In this document: one piece after another, positions 8,192-16,256 of the stretch
Layout of the letters: every line of letters begins with the position of its first letter
Numbering within the stretch: the first letter of the stretch is position 1
NCBI RefSeq assembly: GCF_034479375.1
Contig: NZ_CP140155.1
Coordinates: 2,480,001-2,544,000 of the forward strand
Origin: Rhodopseudomonas palustris
GTDB lineage: Bacteria > Pseudomonadota > Alphaproteobacteria > Rhizobiales > Xanthobacteraceae
Length of the DNA stretch: 64,000 bases
Direction: 5' to 3'
Position numbers and translations under genes: made by a program
The notes under the pieces: generated by a model
Database searches by the model: none
Told to the model about the DNA's origin: nothing
Seen by the model: the letters and a program-made list of their open reading frames with translations, nothing else

Positions 8192-8272
8192 CGTCATTGC
8201 GAGCGCAGCGAAGCAATCCACGCATCAAGCACTGATCTGGATTGCTTCGTCGCTTCGCTCCTCGCAATGACG
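8192..8272. repeat. Intergenic inverted repeat, family A (copy 1)
   Basis: The arms CGTCATTGCGAGCGCAGCGA and TCGCTCCTCGCAATGACG bracket a GCAATCC / GGATTGC inner pair. Related copies are at 25751-25834 (opposite orientation), 54455-54535 and 57845-57965. It is probably a mobile palindromic element. Confidence 0.9.
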
Positions 8273-8308
8273 TGGAGGAGCCTCTGAACGATCGAGATTC
8301 CTACACCA

Positions 8309-8398
8309 CGTCATGGCCGGGCTCGTCCCGGCCATCCACGCCTTGCTTGCTGTTTCGCGGTAAATTCGTGGATGCCCGGGACGAGCCTGGGCATGACG
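8309..8398. repeat. Intergenic inverted repeat, family C (complete copy)
   Basis: CGTCATGGCCGGGCTCGTCC at the left end and GGACGAGCCTGGGCATGACG at the right end form an imperfect palindrome, with ATCCACG / CGTGGAT inside. A single left arm recurs at 51449-51480. Confidence 0.85.
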
Positions 8399-8432
8399 AA
8401 TGTCAGACGATTTGTGCGGCCTCCAGCGGGTC

Positions 8433-9098
8433 CTACGCGGCAGCCTTGGGCTTCTTGGCCTTGGGCTTCCTGGCCTCAGGCTTCTTGGCCTTCACGCTCG
8501 TCGTCTTCGCCTTGGACTTCGTGGCTTTCGCCGTCTTGCCGCCGGCTTTGCTCGTCTTCGCTGCCCTCGCCTTGTCAGCCTTCTTGGCCTTGCCCTTGCC
8601 CGCGTACTTCTCGGCCTGCTTCTGCGCCTTGCGCTCGGCCTTCTGCTTCAGCAGGGCCTTTTCGGCGCGCGCCTCGGCGGCCTTCTTCTTGCGCTTCTTC
8701 TCGCAGGAATCGCATTTGCAGCCGATCGGCTTGAGATATTCCTTGAAGTAGTCGGTGCCGTAATCGTAGTTGATCTCGTCGCCGGGCTCGATGTCCTTGA
8801 TCGCGCGGATGATGATCTTGCGCTTTTTGACGTTGACGTCCGACTCCGCGTTCGGCTTGCAGGCGTGGTTGATGTAGCGCGCGACGTTCTTGCGCACCGA
8901 GCCGTCGACGGTCCAGCGCTTGCTGATCTGGAACAGGTACTTGTTCTCGACCGCGTCGTCCTTCTTCTTGTTGCAGTCGAGCATCGGCCCGAAATAGCGG
9001 ATGATCTTGCTGCCCTTCTTGATCGGCTGGGTGGCGAACAGGCCGAGCCCGGTCTTGGAGCGGCCGATACGGTAGGGTTTGTTCGACAAAGCGGGCAT
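8433..9098 (-). CDS. SET-domain protein with lysine-rich H1-like tail
   Basis: The 221-aa protein has a SET methyltransferase core at residues 8-115. Visible motifs are G-L-G-L-F-A, R-Y-I-N-H-A-C-K-P-N (the NHxCxPN signature) and G-D-E-I-N-Y-D-Y-G. A short post-SET G-C-K-C-D-S-C follows at 126-132. The last 85 residues are almost only Lys and Ala with K-P-K-A-K-K-P motifs, like eukaryotic histone H1 or bacterial nucleoid proteins. The core predicts S-adenosylmethionine-dependent lysine methylation, and the tail predicts nucleic-acid binding. The target is unknown. Start ATG 9098; an in-frame start 36 nt upstream is possible. Confidence 0.88.
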   Translation of the reverse strand: MPALSNKPYRIGRSKTGLGLFATQPIKKGSKIIRYFGPMLDCNKKKDDAVENKYLFQISKRWTVDGSVRKNVARYINHACKPNAESDVNVKKRKIIIRAIKDIEPGDEINYDYGTDYFKEYLKPIGCKCDSCEKKRKKKAAEARAEKALLKQKAERKAQKQAEKYAGKGKAKKADKARAAKTSKAGGKTAKATKSKAKTTSVKAKKPEARKPKAKKPKAAA

Positions 9099-9445
9099 GA
9101 TCTTCGAGCTGCTGGAGGCCACGGAACAGGACACAAGCCGGCCTTCTAGATCGATTCCACGGCAATTGGCAGGGGTTTCATCGCCGCCGGCCGAACCTTC
9201 CCCAGCTTGGCGTCGGGCCGGCGTGTCCGGGCCGGTGCTTTGGCCGGCGATCGCGGTGACGCCGCGCCAGGGCGGCGAGCCGTCCCTCGGCGACGCTTGC
9301 GTCCCACCACGACCGGCCCTCCAGGCTCTCTGGAAGAATTCCGAACTGGAGTTTTTCTTGGCGTCGCGGCCTTGCGCGAAGCCTCGGCGACGCTTTTCTC
9401 TTTGACTGAGCCGCCGTAGCGGCGCGGCCTGGTTGGCAGGAGCCT
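9099..9445. other. Intergenic stretch without a convincing gene
   Basis: This is 347 bp of very GC-rich DNA. Open frames on both strands are rich in Arg/Pro, have no ribosome-binding site and show no family features. No clear promoter or hairpin was found. Confidence 0.5.
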
Positions 9446-9613
9446 ATGTCATTGTCTTCTCCGGCGACGACGTTGCCTCAGAAAGATGTGTCGATGCCTC
9501 GCGCTCGCGCGCGGTTTACTTCGCGCGGCGCGCCCCGCACACTCGCCCCCGACATTCGCGGCGGCGCGCCCGCCGGTCCGGGCGTGACGACCGCCGGGAG
9601 GAGCCTGCGATGA
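9446..9613 (+). CDS. Hypothetical 55-aa basic ORF coupled to the next gene
   Basis: ATG 9446 follows a strong GGCAGGAG ribosome-binding site at 5-6 nt. The stop TGA (9611-9613) overlaps the ATG of the membrane protein at 9610, an ATGA coupling arrangement. The product is Ser/Arg/Pro-rich with no recognisable domain. It could be a leader peptide that couples translation of the downstream gene rather than a functional protein. Confidence 0.4.
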   Translation: MSLSSPATTLPQKDVSMPRARARFTSRGAPRTLAPDIRGGAPAGPGVTTAGRSLR

Positions 9614-10182
9614 AGGCCGTGTTCGCCAAGCTCGGCAGCGACTTCTTCTCCACCATCATCTTCGTGGTGCTGTATTTTTCGACCGGCAATGTCGCGCTGG
9701 CGACGATCGTCGCGGTGGTCGGCGCGGTCGGACAGTTCGTCTATGCGCGGGTCAGGGGCCAGCGGCTCGACGTGATGGCCTATGCGAGCGTGGCGCTGGT
9801 CGTCGTGCTCGGCGGCGCGACGCTGTTCACCAACGATCCGCGTTTCGTGCTGATCAAGCCCAGCGTCGGCCATATCGCGGTCGGCGCGATCATGCTGCGG
9901 CGGGACTGGATGCTGCGCTACGTGCCGCCGATCGTGGCGACGACGATCCCGGAATATGTGCGGGTCGCCGGGTACTTCTGGGCGGTGCTGATGATCGTGC
10001 TCGGCGGCGGCGTGATCGCCGCGGCGCTGACCGGCGACATCAAGACCTGGACCTTCTATGTGATGATCGTGGCCCCGGCCGCCAAGGTCGCGGCAATGGT
10101 GATTCAATATCTCGTGTTCCGGCTGGCGATCCGCAATCGCCGCCGCGCCGCAGCGGTCGCCTCCGCAGCGATGGCCGAATAG
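9610..10182 (+). CDS. IspZ/YciB-like septation-family membrane protein
   Basis: The 190-aa protein has about five transmembrane segments. T-G-N-V-A-L-A-T at about residues 25-33, then L-G-G-A-T-L-F-T-N-D-P-R-F-V-L-I-K-P-S-V around 70-90, resemble the G-G-x-T-L-x-x-x-D-x-x-F-I-K-x-K-P signature of intracellular septation protein A. The match is partial, so it may be a paralogue rather than true IspZ. The start is ATG 9610 with GGAGG about 9 nt upstream. It is translationally coupled to the 55-aa ORF. Confidence 0.7.
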   Translation: MKAVFAKLGSDFFSTIIFVVLYFSTGNVALATIVAVVGAVGQFVYARVRGQRLDVMAYASVALVVVLGGATLFTNDPRFVLIKPSVGHIAVGAIMLRRDWMLRYVPPIVATTIPEYVRVAGYFWAVLMIVLGGGVIAAALTGDIKTWTFYVMIVAPAAKVAAMVIQYLVFRLAIRNRRRAAAVASAAMAE

Positions 10183-10206
10183 CAACGCTCGCAGGCGACG
10201 AAGGCG

Positions 10207-10914
10207 CTACATCCGCGGCTCGGCGGAGGCGATCGTCGCGGTGACTCGGTGGTCGATCTGCGCTTCCGCTGCTGCGTAGCGCGCATCGCCCTGGTAATCC
10301 ACCGTGACGGCGCGGACGCCGTCGGGCAGCGCCGAGGTGGTGAACGCCGCGGTCCCAACGCGGTCGAGCGGCACGTGCGCCGCCATCACGCTGTCGCCAT
10401 CGCGCAACGTCACCAGCCCGCCCGGGGTGCCGGCGCTGCCGGTCACCGTCACGGTGAAGGTCACGAGCTCGCCCGGCGCGGTGACGCCAGCCGAGGACGA
10501 CAGCGTCACCATCGGTCGCGCCAGCACGTCGAGCGCGAGTTCGTCCGACTGGCTGGGCAGCACGATCACCGGCAGCCGGCCTGCGCTGCCGCTGTAGTCG
10601 GCGCGCAGCAGATGCCGGCCGGGCGCGAGGCCATCGACTGTGAGCCGTGGCTGCGCCACGCTGGTCCAGCCGAGCACCCGCATCGTCGTCATATCGAGAA
10701 AGGTGATCCGGCCGTCGGCGGCGCCGGCGCCATATCGGGTGGTGATAGCCGCGGTCAGGGTGACGCGGCCTTGCACAGCCTTGTCTGCGGCAGCCGAGAG
10801 CGCAACCGTCGTGCTCTCGGTGATCACCTCGACCTGGGCAGAGGCCGTGCCGGTCAGGCCGGCGGAGAGCAGCAGGGCGGCCAGCGCCAAGCCGCGCAAA
10901 TATAACAAACGCAT
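10207..10914 (-). CDS. Secreted protein with two bacterial Ig-like domains
   Basis: The 235-aa protein has a signal peptide (cleavage after A-S-A, about residue 26) and two Ig-like repeats of about 95 residues. Each shows the pattern G-x-I/V-T-F/L-x-D/R-x, L-x-x-x-x-x-F-T-T-S-x-L and V-x-Y-x-G-D. These are the Ig-like 3-type repeats of surface and adhesin proteins. It has no anchor or catalytic domain, so it is presumably periplasmic or released. Start ATG 10914 with GGAG. Confidence 0.8.
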   Translation of the reverse strand: MRLLYLRGLALAALLLSAGLTGTASAQVEVITESTTVALSAAADKAVQGRVTLTAAITTRYGAGAADGRITFLDMTTMRVLGWTSVAQPRLTVDGLAPGRHLLRADYSGSAGRLPVIVLPSQSDELALDVLARPMVTLSSSAGVTAPGELVTFTVTVTGSAGTPGGLVTLRDGDSVMAAHVPLDRVGTAAFTTSALPDGVRAVTVDYQGDARYAAAEAQIDHRVTATIASAEPRM

Positions 10915-11165
10915 GTCGAGCTCCACCGATCGAGCGGTCGAACCTCGAGGCGTCCTCCAGCCCGGCATAATAGCACGACTGTTGCGGCGCACCACCGGTA
11001 TCCCCATGCACGACCGTCAGAGCAGAACACCACCGTGCCCTCGGCTCAAAGTCGTAGCGGCCCCTCGCCGCAGCCGACATTCGTGATCGGGGTTGTTTGC
11101 GCGCCCCGCGGCATATTAAGACGGGCCGCCCGGCATCTTTCGAGGCCGGACCAAGGGAGAGACAA

Positions 11166-11462
11166 ATGGCAGTCGACGGAAACTGGAAGATCACCATGAG
11201 CACGCCGATGGGCGAGCGGCAGGCCGACCTGACGCTGAAGGCCGACGGAACCACGCTCACCGGCACGCAATCCGCCGACGGCGATGCGGGCGAGATCTTC
11301 GACGGCACGGTGAATGGCGACGACGTCGCCTGGAAACTGTCGATCACCAACCCGATGCCGCTGACGCTGGCCTACACCGGCAAGGTGAGCGGCGACAGCA
11401 TCTCCGGCGAAATGGGCATCGGCCCGATGGGCTCGTTCCCCTTCACCGGCACGCGGGCGTAA
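11166..11462 (+). CDS. Conserved small beta-rich protein, 98 aa
   Basis: The sequence is dominated by alternating Thr/Gly/Asp strands (W-K-I-T-M-S-T-P-M-G, A-D-L-T-L-K-A-D-G-T-T-L-T-G-T) and ends S-F-P-F-T-G-T-R-A, suggesting a small beta barrel like lipocalin-type domains. There is no signal peptide or cysteine. Start ATG 11166 has AAGGGAGAG. Function is not known. Confidence 0.8.
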   Translation: MAVDGNWKITMSTPMGERQADLTLKADGTTLTGTQSADGDAGEIFDGTVNGDDVAWKLSITNPMPLTLAYTGKVSGDSISGEMGIGPMGSFPFTGTRA

Positions 11463-11482
11463 GGCCGCCAGGCGTCGGTCGC

Positions 11483-11584
11483 GTCATTCCGGGGCGCTCG
11501 CCTCAGCGAGCGAACCCGGAATCTCGCAGTGTTCGTCATCTCTGGATTCCGGGTTCGCCGCTACGCGGCGCCCCGGAATGACGG
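11483..11584. repeat. Intergenic inverted repeat, family B (copy 1)
   Basis: CGTCATTCCGGGGCGCTCGC at the left and GCGGCGCCCCGGAATGACG at the right, with CCCGGAATC / GATTCCGGG inside. Other copies are at 18556-18663 and 29255-29353. It lies between convergent genes, just downstream of fumarase. Confidence 0.88.
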
Positions 11585-11605
11585 TACGAGGTTGTTAGCG
11601 CCGCC

Positions 11606-13261
11606 TCAGCCCAGATTCAGCTCCTTGAAGAAGTCGTTGCCCTTGTCGTCGACGATGATGAAGGCCGGGAAGTCGACGACGTCGATCTTCCAGATCGCCT
11701 CCATGCCGAGCTCGGGATATTCCAGCACCTCGACCTTCTTGATGCAGTGCTCGGCGAGGTTGGCCGCGGCGCCGCCGATCGAGCCGAGATAGAAGCCACC
11801 ATACTTCTTGCACGCGTCACGCACCGCCGGCGCGCGGTTGCCCTTGGCGACCATCACCATCGAGCCGCCGGCCGCCTGGAACTGATCGACGAACGAGTCC
11901 ATCCGCCCCGCGGTGGTCGGGCCGAACGCGCCGGAGGCGTAGCCGTCGGGCGTCTTGGCGGGGCCTGCGTAGTACACCGGATGGTTCTTGAAGTAGTCCG
12001 GCAGCTTCTCGCCCTTATCGAGGCGTTCGCGCAATTTCGCATGGGCGGCGTCGCGCGCCACGATCATGGTGCCGGTCAGCGACAGCCGGGTCTTGGTCGG
12101 ATACTGCGTCAGCGTCGCCAGAATTTCCTGCATCGGCCGGTTGAGGTCGATCTGCACCACCTCGCCGCCGAGCGCCTGCTCGACTTCCGGCAGATACTGT
12201 GCCGGATTGTGCTCGAGTTCCTCCAGGTAAACGCCATCTTTGGTGATCTTGCCGAGCACCTGGCGATCGGCCGAGCACGACACGCCGAGCCCGATCGGCA
12301 ACGAGGCGCCGTGGCGCGGCAGCCGGATGACGCGGACGTCGTGGCAGAAATACTTGCCGCCGAACTGCGCGCCGACGCCGAGCGACTGCGTCATCTTCAG
12401 GATTTCCTGCTCCATCTCGAGATCGCGGAAGGCGTTGCCGAATTCCGAGCCCTGCGTAGGCAGCGCGTCGAGATAGCGCGCGGACGCCAGCTTCACCGTC
12501 TTCATGGTCGACTCCACCGAGGTGCCGCCGATCACGATCGCCAGATGATAGGGCGGGCACGCCGCGGTGCCGAGCGTCATAATCTTCTCTTTCAGGAACG
12601 CCAGCAGCCGGTCGCGGGTCAGCACCGACGGCGTCGCCTGGAACAGGAAGCTCTTGTTGGCCGAGCCGCCGCCCTTGGCCATGAACATGAACTTGTAGGC
12701 GTCATCGCCTTCCGCGTAGATCTCGCACTGCGCCGGCATGTTGTTGGCGGTGTTCTTCTCCTCGTACATCGTCAGCGGCGCCACCTGCGAGTAGCGCAGA
12801 TTGCGGCGCAGATAGGCGTCGCGCGCGCCTTCGGAGAGCGCCGCCTCGTCGCTGCCGTCGGTGATGACGTTGCAGCCCTTCTTGCCCATGATGATCGCGG
12901 TGCCGGTGTCCTGGCACATCGGCAGTACGCCGCCGGCCGAGATGTTGGCGTTCTTCAAAAAGTCCAGCGCCACGAATTTGTCGTTCGGACTGGCTTCCGG
13001 ATCGTCGAGGATCTTGCGGAGCTGGGCAAGATGGCCCGGCCGAAGATAATGGTTGATGTCCCCGAACGCCGCCTCCGACAGCGCCCGCAGCGCCTCGCGC
13101 TCGACCACCAGCATCTGCCGGCCCAGCACCGTCTCCACCCGCACACCCTCCGACGTGATCTTGCGATACGGCGTCTCGTCCTTGCCGAGCGGAAACAGCG
13201 GCGTGTGGGTGTAGGGCGGAACCGGGGTGGTGGCGGACGGGATCGGCGTGGGTGCGTTCAT
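11606..13261 (-). CDS. fumA: Class I fumarate hydratase (4Fe-4S)
   Basis: The 551-aa length and sequence are typical of two-domain class I iron-sulfur fumarase, which interconverts fumarate and malate in the TCA cycle. Candidate cluster cysteines are in P-M-C-Q-D-T-G-T (about residue 115), A-A-C-P-P-Y-H and S-C-S-A-D-R. The C-terminal beta domain carries P-T-T-A-G-R-M-D and G-S-I-G-G-A-A-A. The enzyme is oxygen-sensitive. A GTTTTGAA palindrome lies 52 bp upstream of the ATG. It is a single-gene unit. Confidence 0.97.
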   Translation of the reverse strand: MNAPTPIPSATTPVPPYTHTPLFPLGKDETPYRKITSEGVRVETVLGRQMLVVEREALRALSEAAFGDINHYLRPGHLAQLRKILDDPEASPNDKFVALDFLKNANISAGGVLPMCQDTGTAIIMGKKGCNVITDGSDEAALSEGARDAYLRRNLRYSQVAPLTMYEEKNTANNMPAQCEIYAEGDDAYKFMFMAKGGGSANKSFLFQATPSVLTRDRLLAFLKEKIMTLGTAACPPYHLAIVIGGTSVESTMKTVKLASARYLDALPTQGSEFGNAFRDLEMEQEILKMTQSLGVGAQFGGKYFCHDVRVIRLPRHGASLPIGLGVSCSADRQVLGKITKDGVYLEELEHNPAQYLPEVEQALGGEVVQIDLNRPMQEILATLTQYPTKTRLSLTGTMIVARDAAHAKLRERLDKGEKLPDYFKNHPVYYAGPAKTPDGYASGAFGPTTAGRMDSFVDQFQAAGGSMVMVAKGNRAPAVRDACKKYGGFYLGSIGGAAANLAEHCIKKVEVLEYPELGMEAIWKIDVVDFPAFIIVDDKGNDFFKELNLG

Positions 13262-13312
13262 GGACGGGGCCTCAGGATGGATTTGCGGCCCTGTCTAGTC
13301 GGTTTCGGCGGG

Positions 13313-13331
13313 GTTTTGAAGGGTTCAAAAC
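13313..13331. promoter_or_regulatory. Perfect palindrome upstream of fumarase
   Basis: GTTTTGAA-GGG-TTCAAAAC is an exact 8-bp inverted repeat, 52 bp before the fumarase ATG and 44 bp after the end of the nuclease-like gene. It is much more AT-rich than its surroundings. It could be an operator for fumarase or part of a terminator for the upstream gene. Confidence 0.4.
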
Positions 13332-13374
13332 GGGGACAGTGGTCGTGAAGTCGCTAAGGCGACGTAGCTCTCAC

Positions 13375-14862
13375 CTATTCGCCGTCCTTTGCCACGTCCT
13401 GGCTGTCGGCGGTCCTGGGCTCGCCCAGGACTGCCGGCTCAATCACCCTTTCTTCGGTTTCGACACTCACCACTGCCGCCGGCAGTGTTGCCATCGCAGA
13501 CCGGTCCTGCGCGCCAGTCAATTCATGTTCTGCAGCGTCTCGCATGGCCTCGGTACTCACGCTGGCAGGTACAGCCTTCTCTTCTGGCAGGCGAGGCGCC
13601 GTCCGCTGCCACGCTCGCAGATGCTGCCCAGCCTGATCGTAGGCTTGGGGCACAATCGCTTCTAGATCTAGGATGAAATTTTTCCTCTGGGCGAAACGAG
13701 CGCCGATGTCGCGAACCATGATGACGTCAAACGACGTCACCACCTGGCCTGCCCGCTCATCGACAGCTGCGTCAATATTCTCCCGCAGCACCTTCAGCGG
13801 CCTCTGAGTGCTGCTTGTGCGACCCGGCCAATACAGACGGACGTGCCAATTGTCATTGGTTGTTTGGGGAAACTGACGTAGCAACCAGTTCAACCTCGCC
13901 TTCGTACCCTTCTTGTCGTCCGGCGCACGGAGATGCATGGACACAATTAACGACCGTGTCTTGATATCAGCAGTGATCTCCAAAGGAGATGCCGCATCGG
14001 GAACGATCAAGGTCGCCGACAGCGCGTGGTCGTCGCACAGATGACAGATGTCCGCTTTCGCCCGCGCATCCAGATCGCGCAGATGCTCCCTCGGAATCCG
14101 CGGGGAGACCTCCACTCCGAGCTGTCGACTCATCGTAAGTGAAAGATCGCGCACGACCTGATGCCATGCTCCAACCACTTCGCGAGTGGAAGGTGAGCTG
14201 GATGCAGGCACCGCTCCCGCCTGTATCGCCGCGACCAAATCCGTCCAACAGGCGGGCATCTGGTCGAAGCCCTTCACGCCTGCGCTGGGATGGGTCAAGA
14301 AACGAACCATCTCGTTGAGGACGAACCTCTGATCGCGGTCAAGAATTTCGTCGTTGGCCAGAAGCAAGCTCGCTTCCGTTAATACGTGCATCCAAGACCA
14401 ATGAAACAGTTCGATCTTTCTGCGCGCCGCTGCAGGAAGCTGAAGCGGATGTACCGCAGGAACGGCAGCAAATTGGTTCGAGATCGTAATCAGTGCATCG
14501 ATCTCGTTTTCGCGTGCGAGAGCCAGATAACTTTCGACCTGTCCGACCTCCAGATCGGAATTGCCGACCTTAGCCTCGACCAAAGCCCGCCATTCCCGAC
14601 CGCCAGTCGTTAGCACGATCAGACCGTCTGGTCGCATCTTGTCGGCCTGAGACGAAAAACAGACTTCGGTAAACGTCTCTATTTTAGTTCGGGGGCCGGC
14701 GCGCTGGCCAAGCGTACTCATCATCGAACGGCCGAATTCGTCCACATTGGCCAGGCAAGCTAAGAGGATGGATGCCGTCCTCCCTTCTTTTGAGGTATCC
14801 GCCAGAACGGGAAATAACCGCGCCCGTTCCCCACGACACAAATAGCTTGGAATATCCAACAT
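13375..14862 (-). CDS. Stand-alone PD-(D/E)XK nuclease-like protein
   Basis: In this 495-aa protein, residues about 70-120 read R-P-D-G-L-I-V-L-T-T-G-G then W-R-A-L-V-E-A-K-V-G, then Q-V-E-S-Y-L-A-L-A-R-E. This is the order of a PD-(D/E)XK nuclease core (D, then E-x-K, then a Q/Y helix). The rest is alpha/beta without a recognised motif, ending in an acidic tail. Base composition is visibly lower in GC than its neighbours and the flanks are AT-rich, which suggests recent transfer. A brnTA pair lies directly upstream. A defence role is plausible but unproven. ATG 14862 is chosen over a TTG 27 nt upstream. Confidence 0.75.
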   Translation of the reverse strand: MLDIPSYLCRGERARLFPVLADTSKEGRTASILLACLANVDEFGRSMMSTLGQRAGPRTKIETFTEVCFSSQADKMRPDGLIVLTTGGREWRALVEAKVGNSDLEVGQVESYLALARENEIDALITISNQFAAVPAVHPLQLPAAARRKIELFHWSWMHVLTEASLLLANDEILDRDQRFVLNEMVRFLTHPSAGVKGFDQMPACWTDLVAAIQAGAVPASSSPSTREVVGAWHQVVRDLSLTMSRQLGVEVSPRIPREHLRDLDARAKADICHLCDDHALSATLIVPDAASPLEITADIKTRSLIVSMHLRAPDDKKGTKARLNWLLRQFPQTTNDNWHVRLYWPGRTSSTQRPLKVLRENIDAAVDERAGQVVTSFDVIMVRDIGARFAQRKNFILDLEAIVPQAYDQAGQHLRAWQRTAPRLPEEKAVPASVSTEAMRDAAEHELTGAQDRSAMATLPAAVVSVETEERVIEPAVLGEPRTADSQDVAKDGE

Positions 14863-15050
14863 CGAATCGCCCCGGAAGCCACAATTCAAAGTAGTAATAT
14901 CGCATCAATACTATAAAAACGAAAGATGGAAATGGCGCTTTGGTTTAAGGTGCCCCCAAGAGCCACCCTTTAGAGCGAGGCCAGAGTTAAATCCGTTCCA
15001 CCCCACACGCGCAGCCGCGAGACCGCCGCGCCATCCTGACTACACCACGC

Positions 15051-15290
15051 TCACCCCTTCCCCTGCTTTTCCGCATACGCATCCACCAGCGCCCGGATCA
15101 TGCGCTGATAGGGCACCTTCTGCTTCGCGGCGGCGCGCTTGAAGAAATCGACCGAGCGCTGCGACAGGCTGATGGTGACCTTGACGTTGTTCTCGCGCAG
15201 CACGAGTTGATCCGGCGACGGCAGGAAGTCGTCGACGATCCGGACGCGGCCGATCTCGCCCTTGCTATACTTGACCGTTGGTTTCCTCAT
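15051..15290 (-). CDS. brnA: BrnA-family antitoxin
   Basis: The 79-aa protein has a C-terminal ribbon-helix-helix (V-T-I-S-L-S-Q-R-S-V-D-F-F-K-R-A-A, then Y-Q-R-M-I-R-A-L-V-D-A-Y-A). The N-terminal part is the toxin-binding region. It overlaps the upstream brnT by 26 bp, the normal toxin-then-antitoxin order for this system. The complex is expected to repress its own promoter upstream of brnT. Confidence 0.85.
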   Translation of the reverse strand: MRKPTVKYSKGEIGRVRIVDDFLPSPDQLVLRENNVKVTISLSQRSVDFFKRAAAKQKVPYQRMIRALVDAYAEKQGKG

Positions 15291-15546
15291 AGATCGCCTT
15301 TCCTTTGCGCCAATAGCCGGCGCCGAAGATCCTGATCCTGCCGCTGCGCATCGTGAACCGCACCGTGACGATGCCGCCCTCCACTTTGCCAAAACAGAAA
15401 TAACGGCGCTCGTCCCGGCTGTGATCGAGATCTTCCGCGATCACCCGGAGCGGATCGAGAAATGCCCGCTGTGCCAGTTCGAATCCAATCCCATGCTTCG
15501 TCTGGTTGAGCCGGTTCTTGGCGTCGTCCCATTCGAAGTCCGACAT
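15265..15546 (-). CDS. brnT: BrnT-family RNase toxin
   Basis: The 93-aa protein begins with F-E-W-D-D-A-K-N-R-L-N-Q-T-K-H-G-I-G-F-E, the signature opening of BrnT ribonuclease toxins. The later R-Y-F-C-F-G-K-V and R-I-R-I-F-G-A-G-Y-W-R-K-G fit the RelE-like sheet. It is expected to cleave mRNA unless bound by BrnA. ATG 15546 is preferred; a GTG 9 nt upstream is possible. Confidence 0.88.
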   Translation of the reverse strand: MSDFEWDDAKNRLNQTKHGIGFELAQRAFLDPLRVIAEDLDHSRDERRYFCFGKVEGGIVTVRFTMRSGRIRIFGAGYWRKGKAIYEETNGQV

Positions 15547-15732
15547 CAGTGCCACCCGGCTCGGCTTGATATGGTTATATTACCATATTTCGTTATGGCC
15601 CACAACGAGCCCGCTTGCTGCTCCGAAGCGGTACCACGACCCGTCCTGCGGGGACGCACCCCTCCCCCCATTTTGCATTCCGCGCCGCCTTCGCTATGAA
15701 GCTTGGCCGGATTGTTCGTGGAGCATTGCCTG

Positions 15733-16221
15733 ATGATCGTCGTTTCAGCCGCCTTGTCTCGCCCGCGCCGCGCCGCGCTCGCCGCCCTCGCGCTGGCCGC
15801 GTTAACCCTCGCCGCCTCCCCGGCCCGCGCCGATCGCTGCGACGACCTTGCGCAGCAGCTCAAGTCGCAGATCGACAGCGTCTCCGTCGGCAAGACGGTC
15901 GCCAATGTGATCTACCTGTCGCATCCGGCGGCGAAGTCGTTGCGGCTGGGCTGCCCGAGCCGCACGTTCAAGAACGAGGTGTTCGGCATCGCGCCTTCGC
16001 GAAAACCGTCGGTGGCGTTTCAGGAGGTGGTCGCAAGTGCTGCGGCTATCGTGTTCACGATCCCCAAATCGGACACGCTGCGCGGCGTCAAGCGCTGCTT
16101 CAGCCGCGTCGGGCTGTTGCGCGGCAACGATATCAAGACGCGCTTCCGCCGCCTCGACATGCGCTGCATCCGCGGCAAGGCCGAGTCGTCGATTTCGATC
16201 TCGCGGAGCAACGCGGAGTAA
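15733..16221 (+). CDS. Secreted protein with conserved cysteines, 162 aa
   Basis: The signal peptide has a long Ala/Leu core and A-S-P-A-R-A cleavage region. The mature part has Cys pairs (D-R-C-D-D-L, L-G-C-P-S, R-C-F-S-R, R-C-I-R-G) that probably form disulfides. No known domain is recognised. It is predicted to be periplasmic. ATG 15733 is likely, with GGAG about 10 nt upstream. The gene is convergent with the beta-lactamase-like gene. Confidence 0.75.
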   Translation: MIVVSAALSRPRRAALAALALAALTLAASPARADRCDDLAQQLKSQIDSVSVGKTVANVIYLSHPAAKSLRLGCPSRTFKNEVFGIAPSRKPSVAFQEVVASAAAIVFTIPKSDTLRGVKRCFSRVGLLRGNDIKTRFRRLDMRCIRGKAESSISISRSNAE

Positions 16222-16256
16222 GGGCGAACTCGGGCCCGGCGCGACGAACGAGAGAC

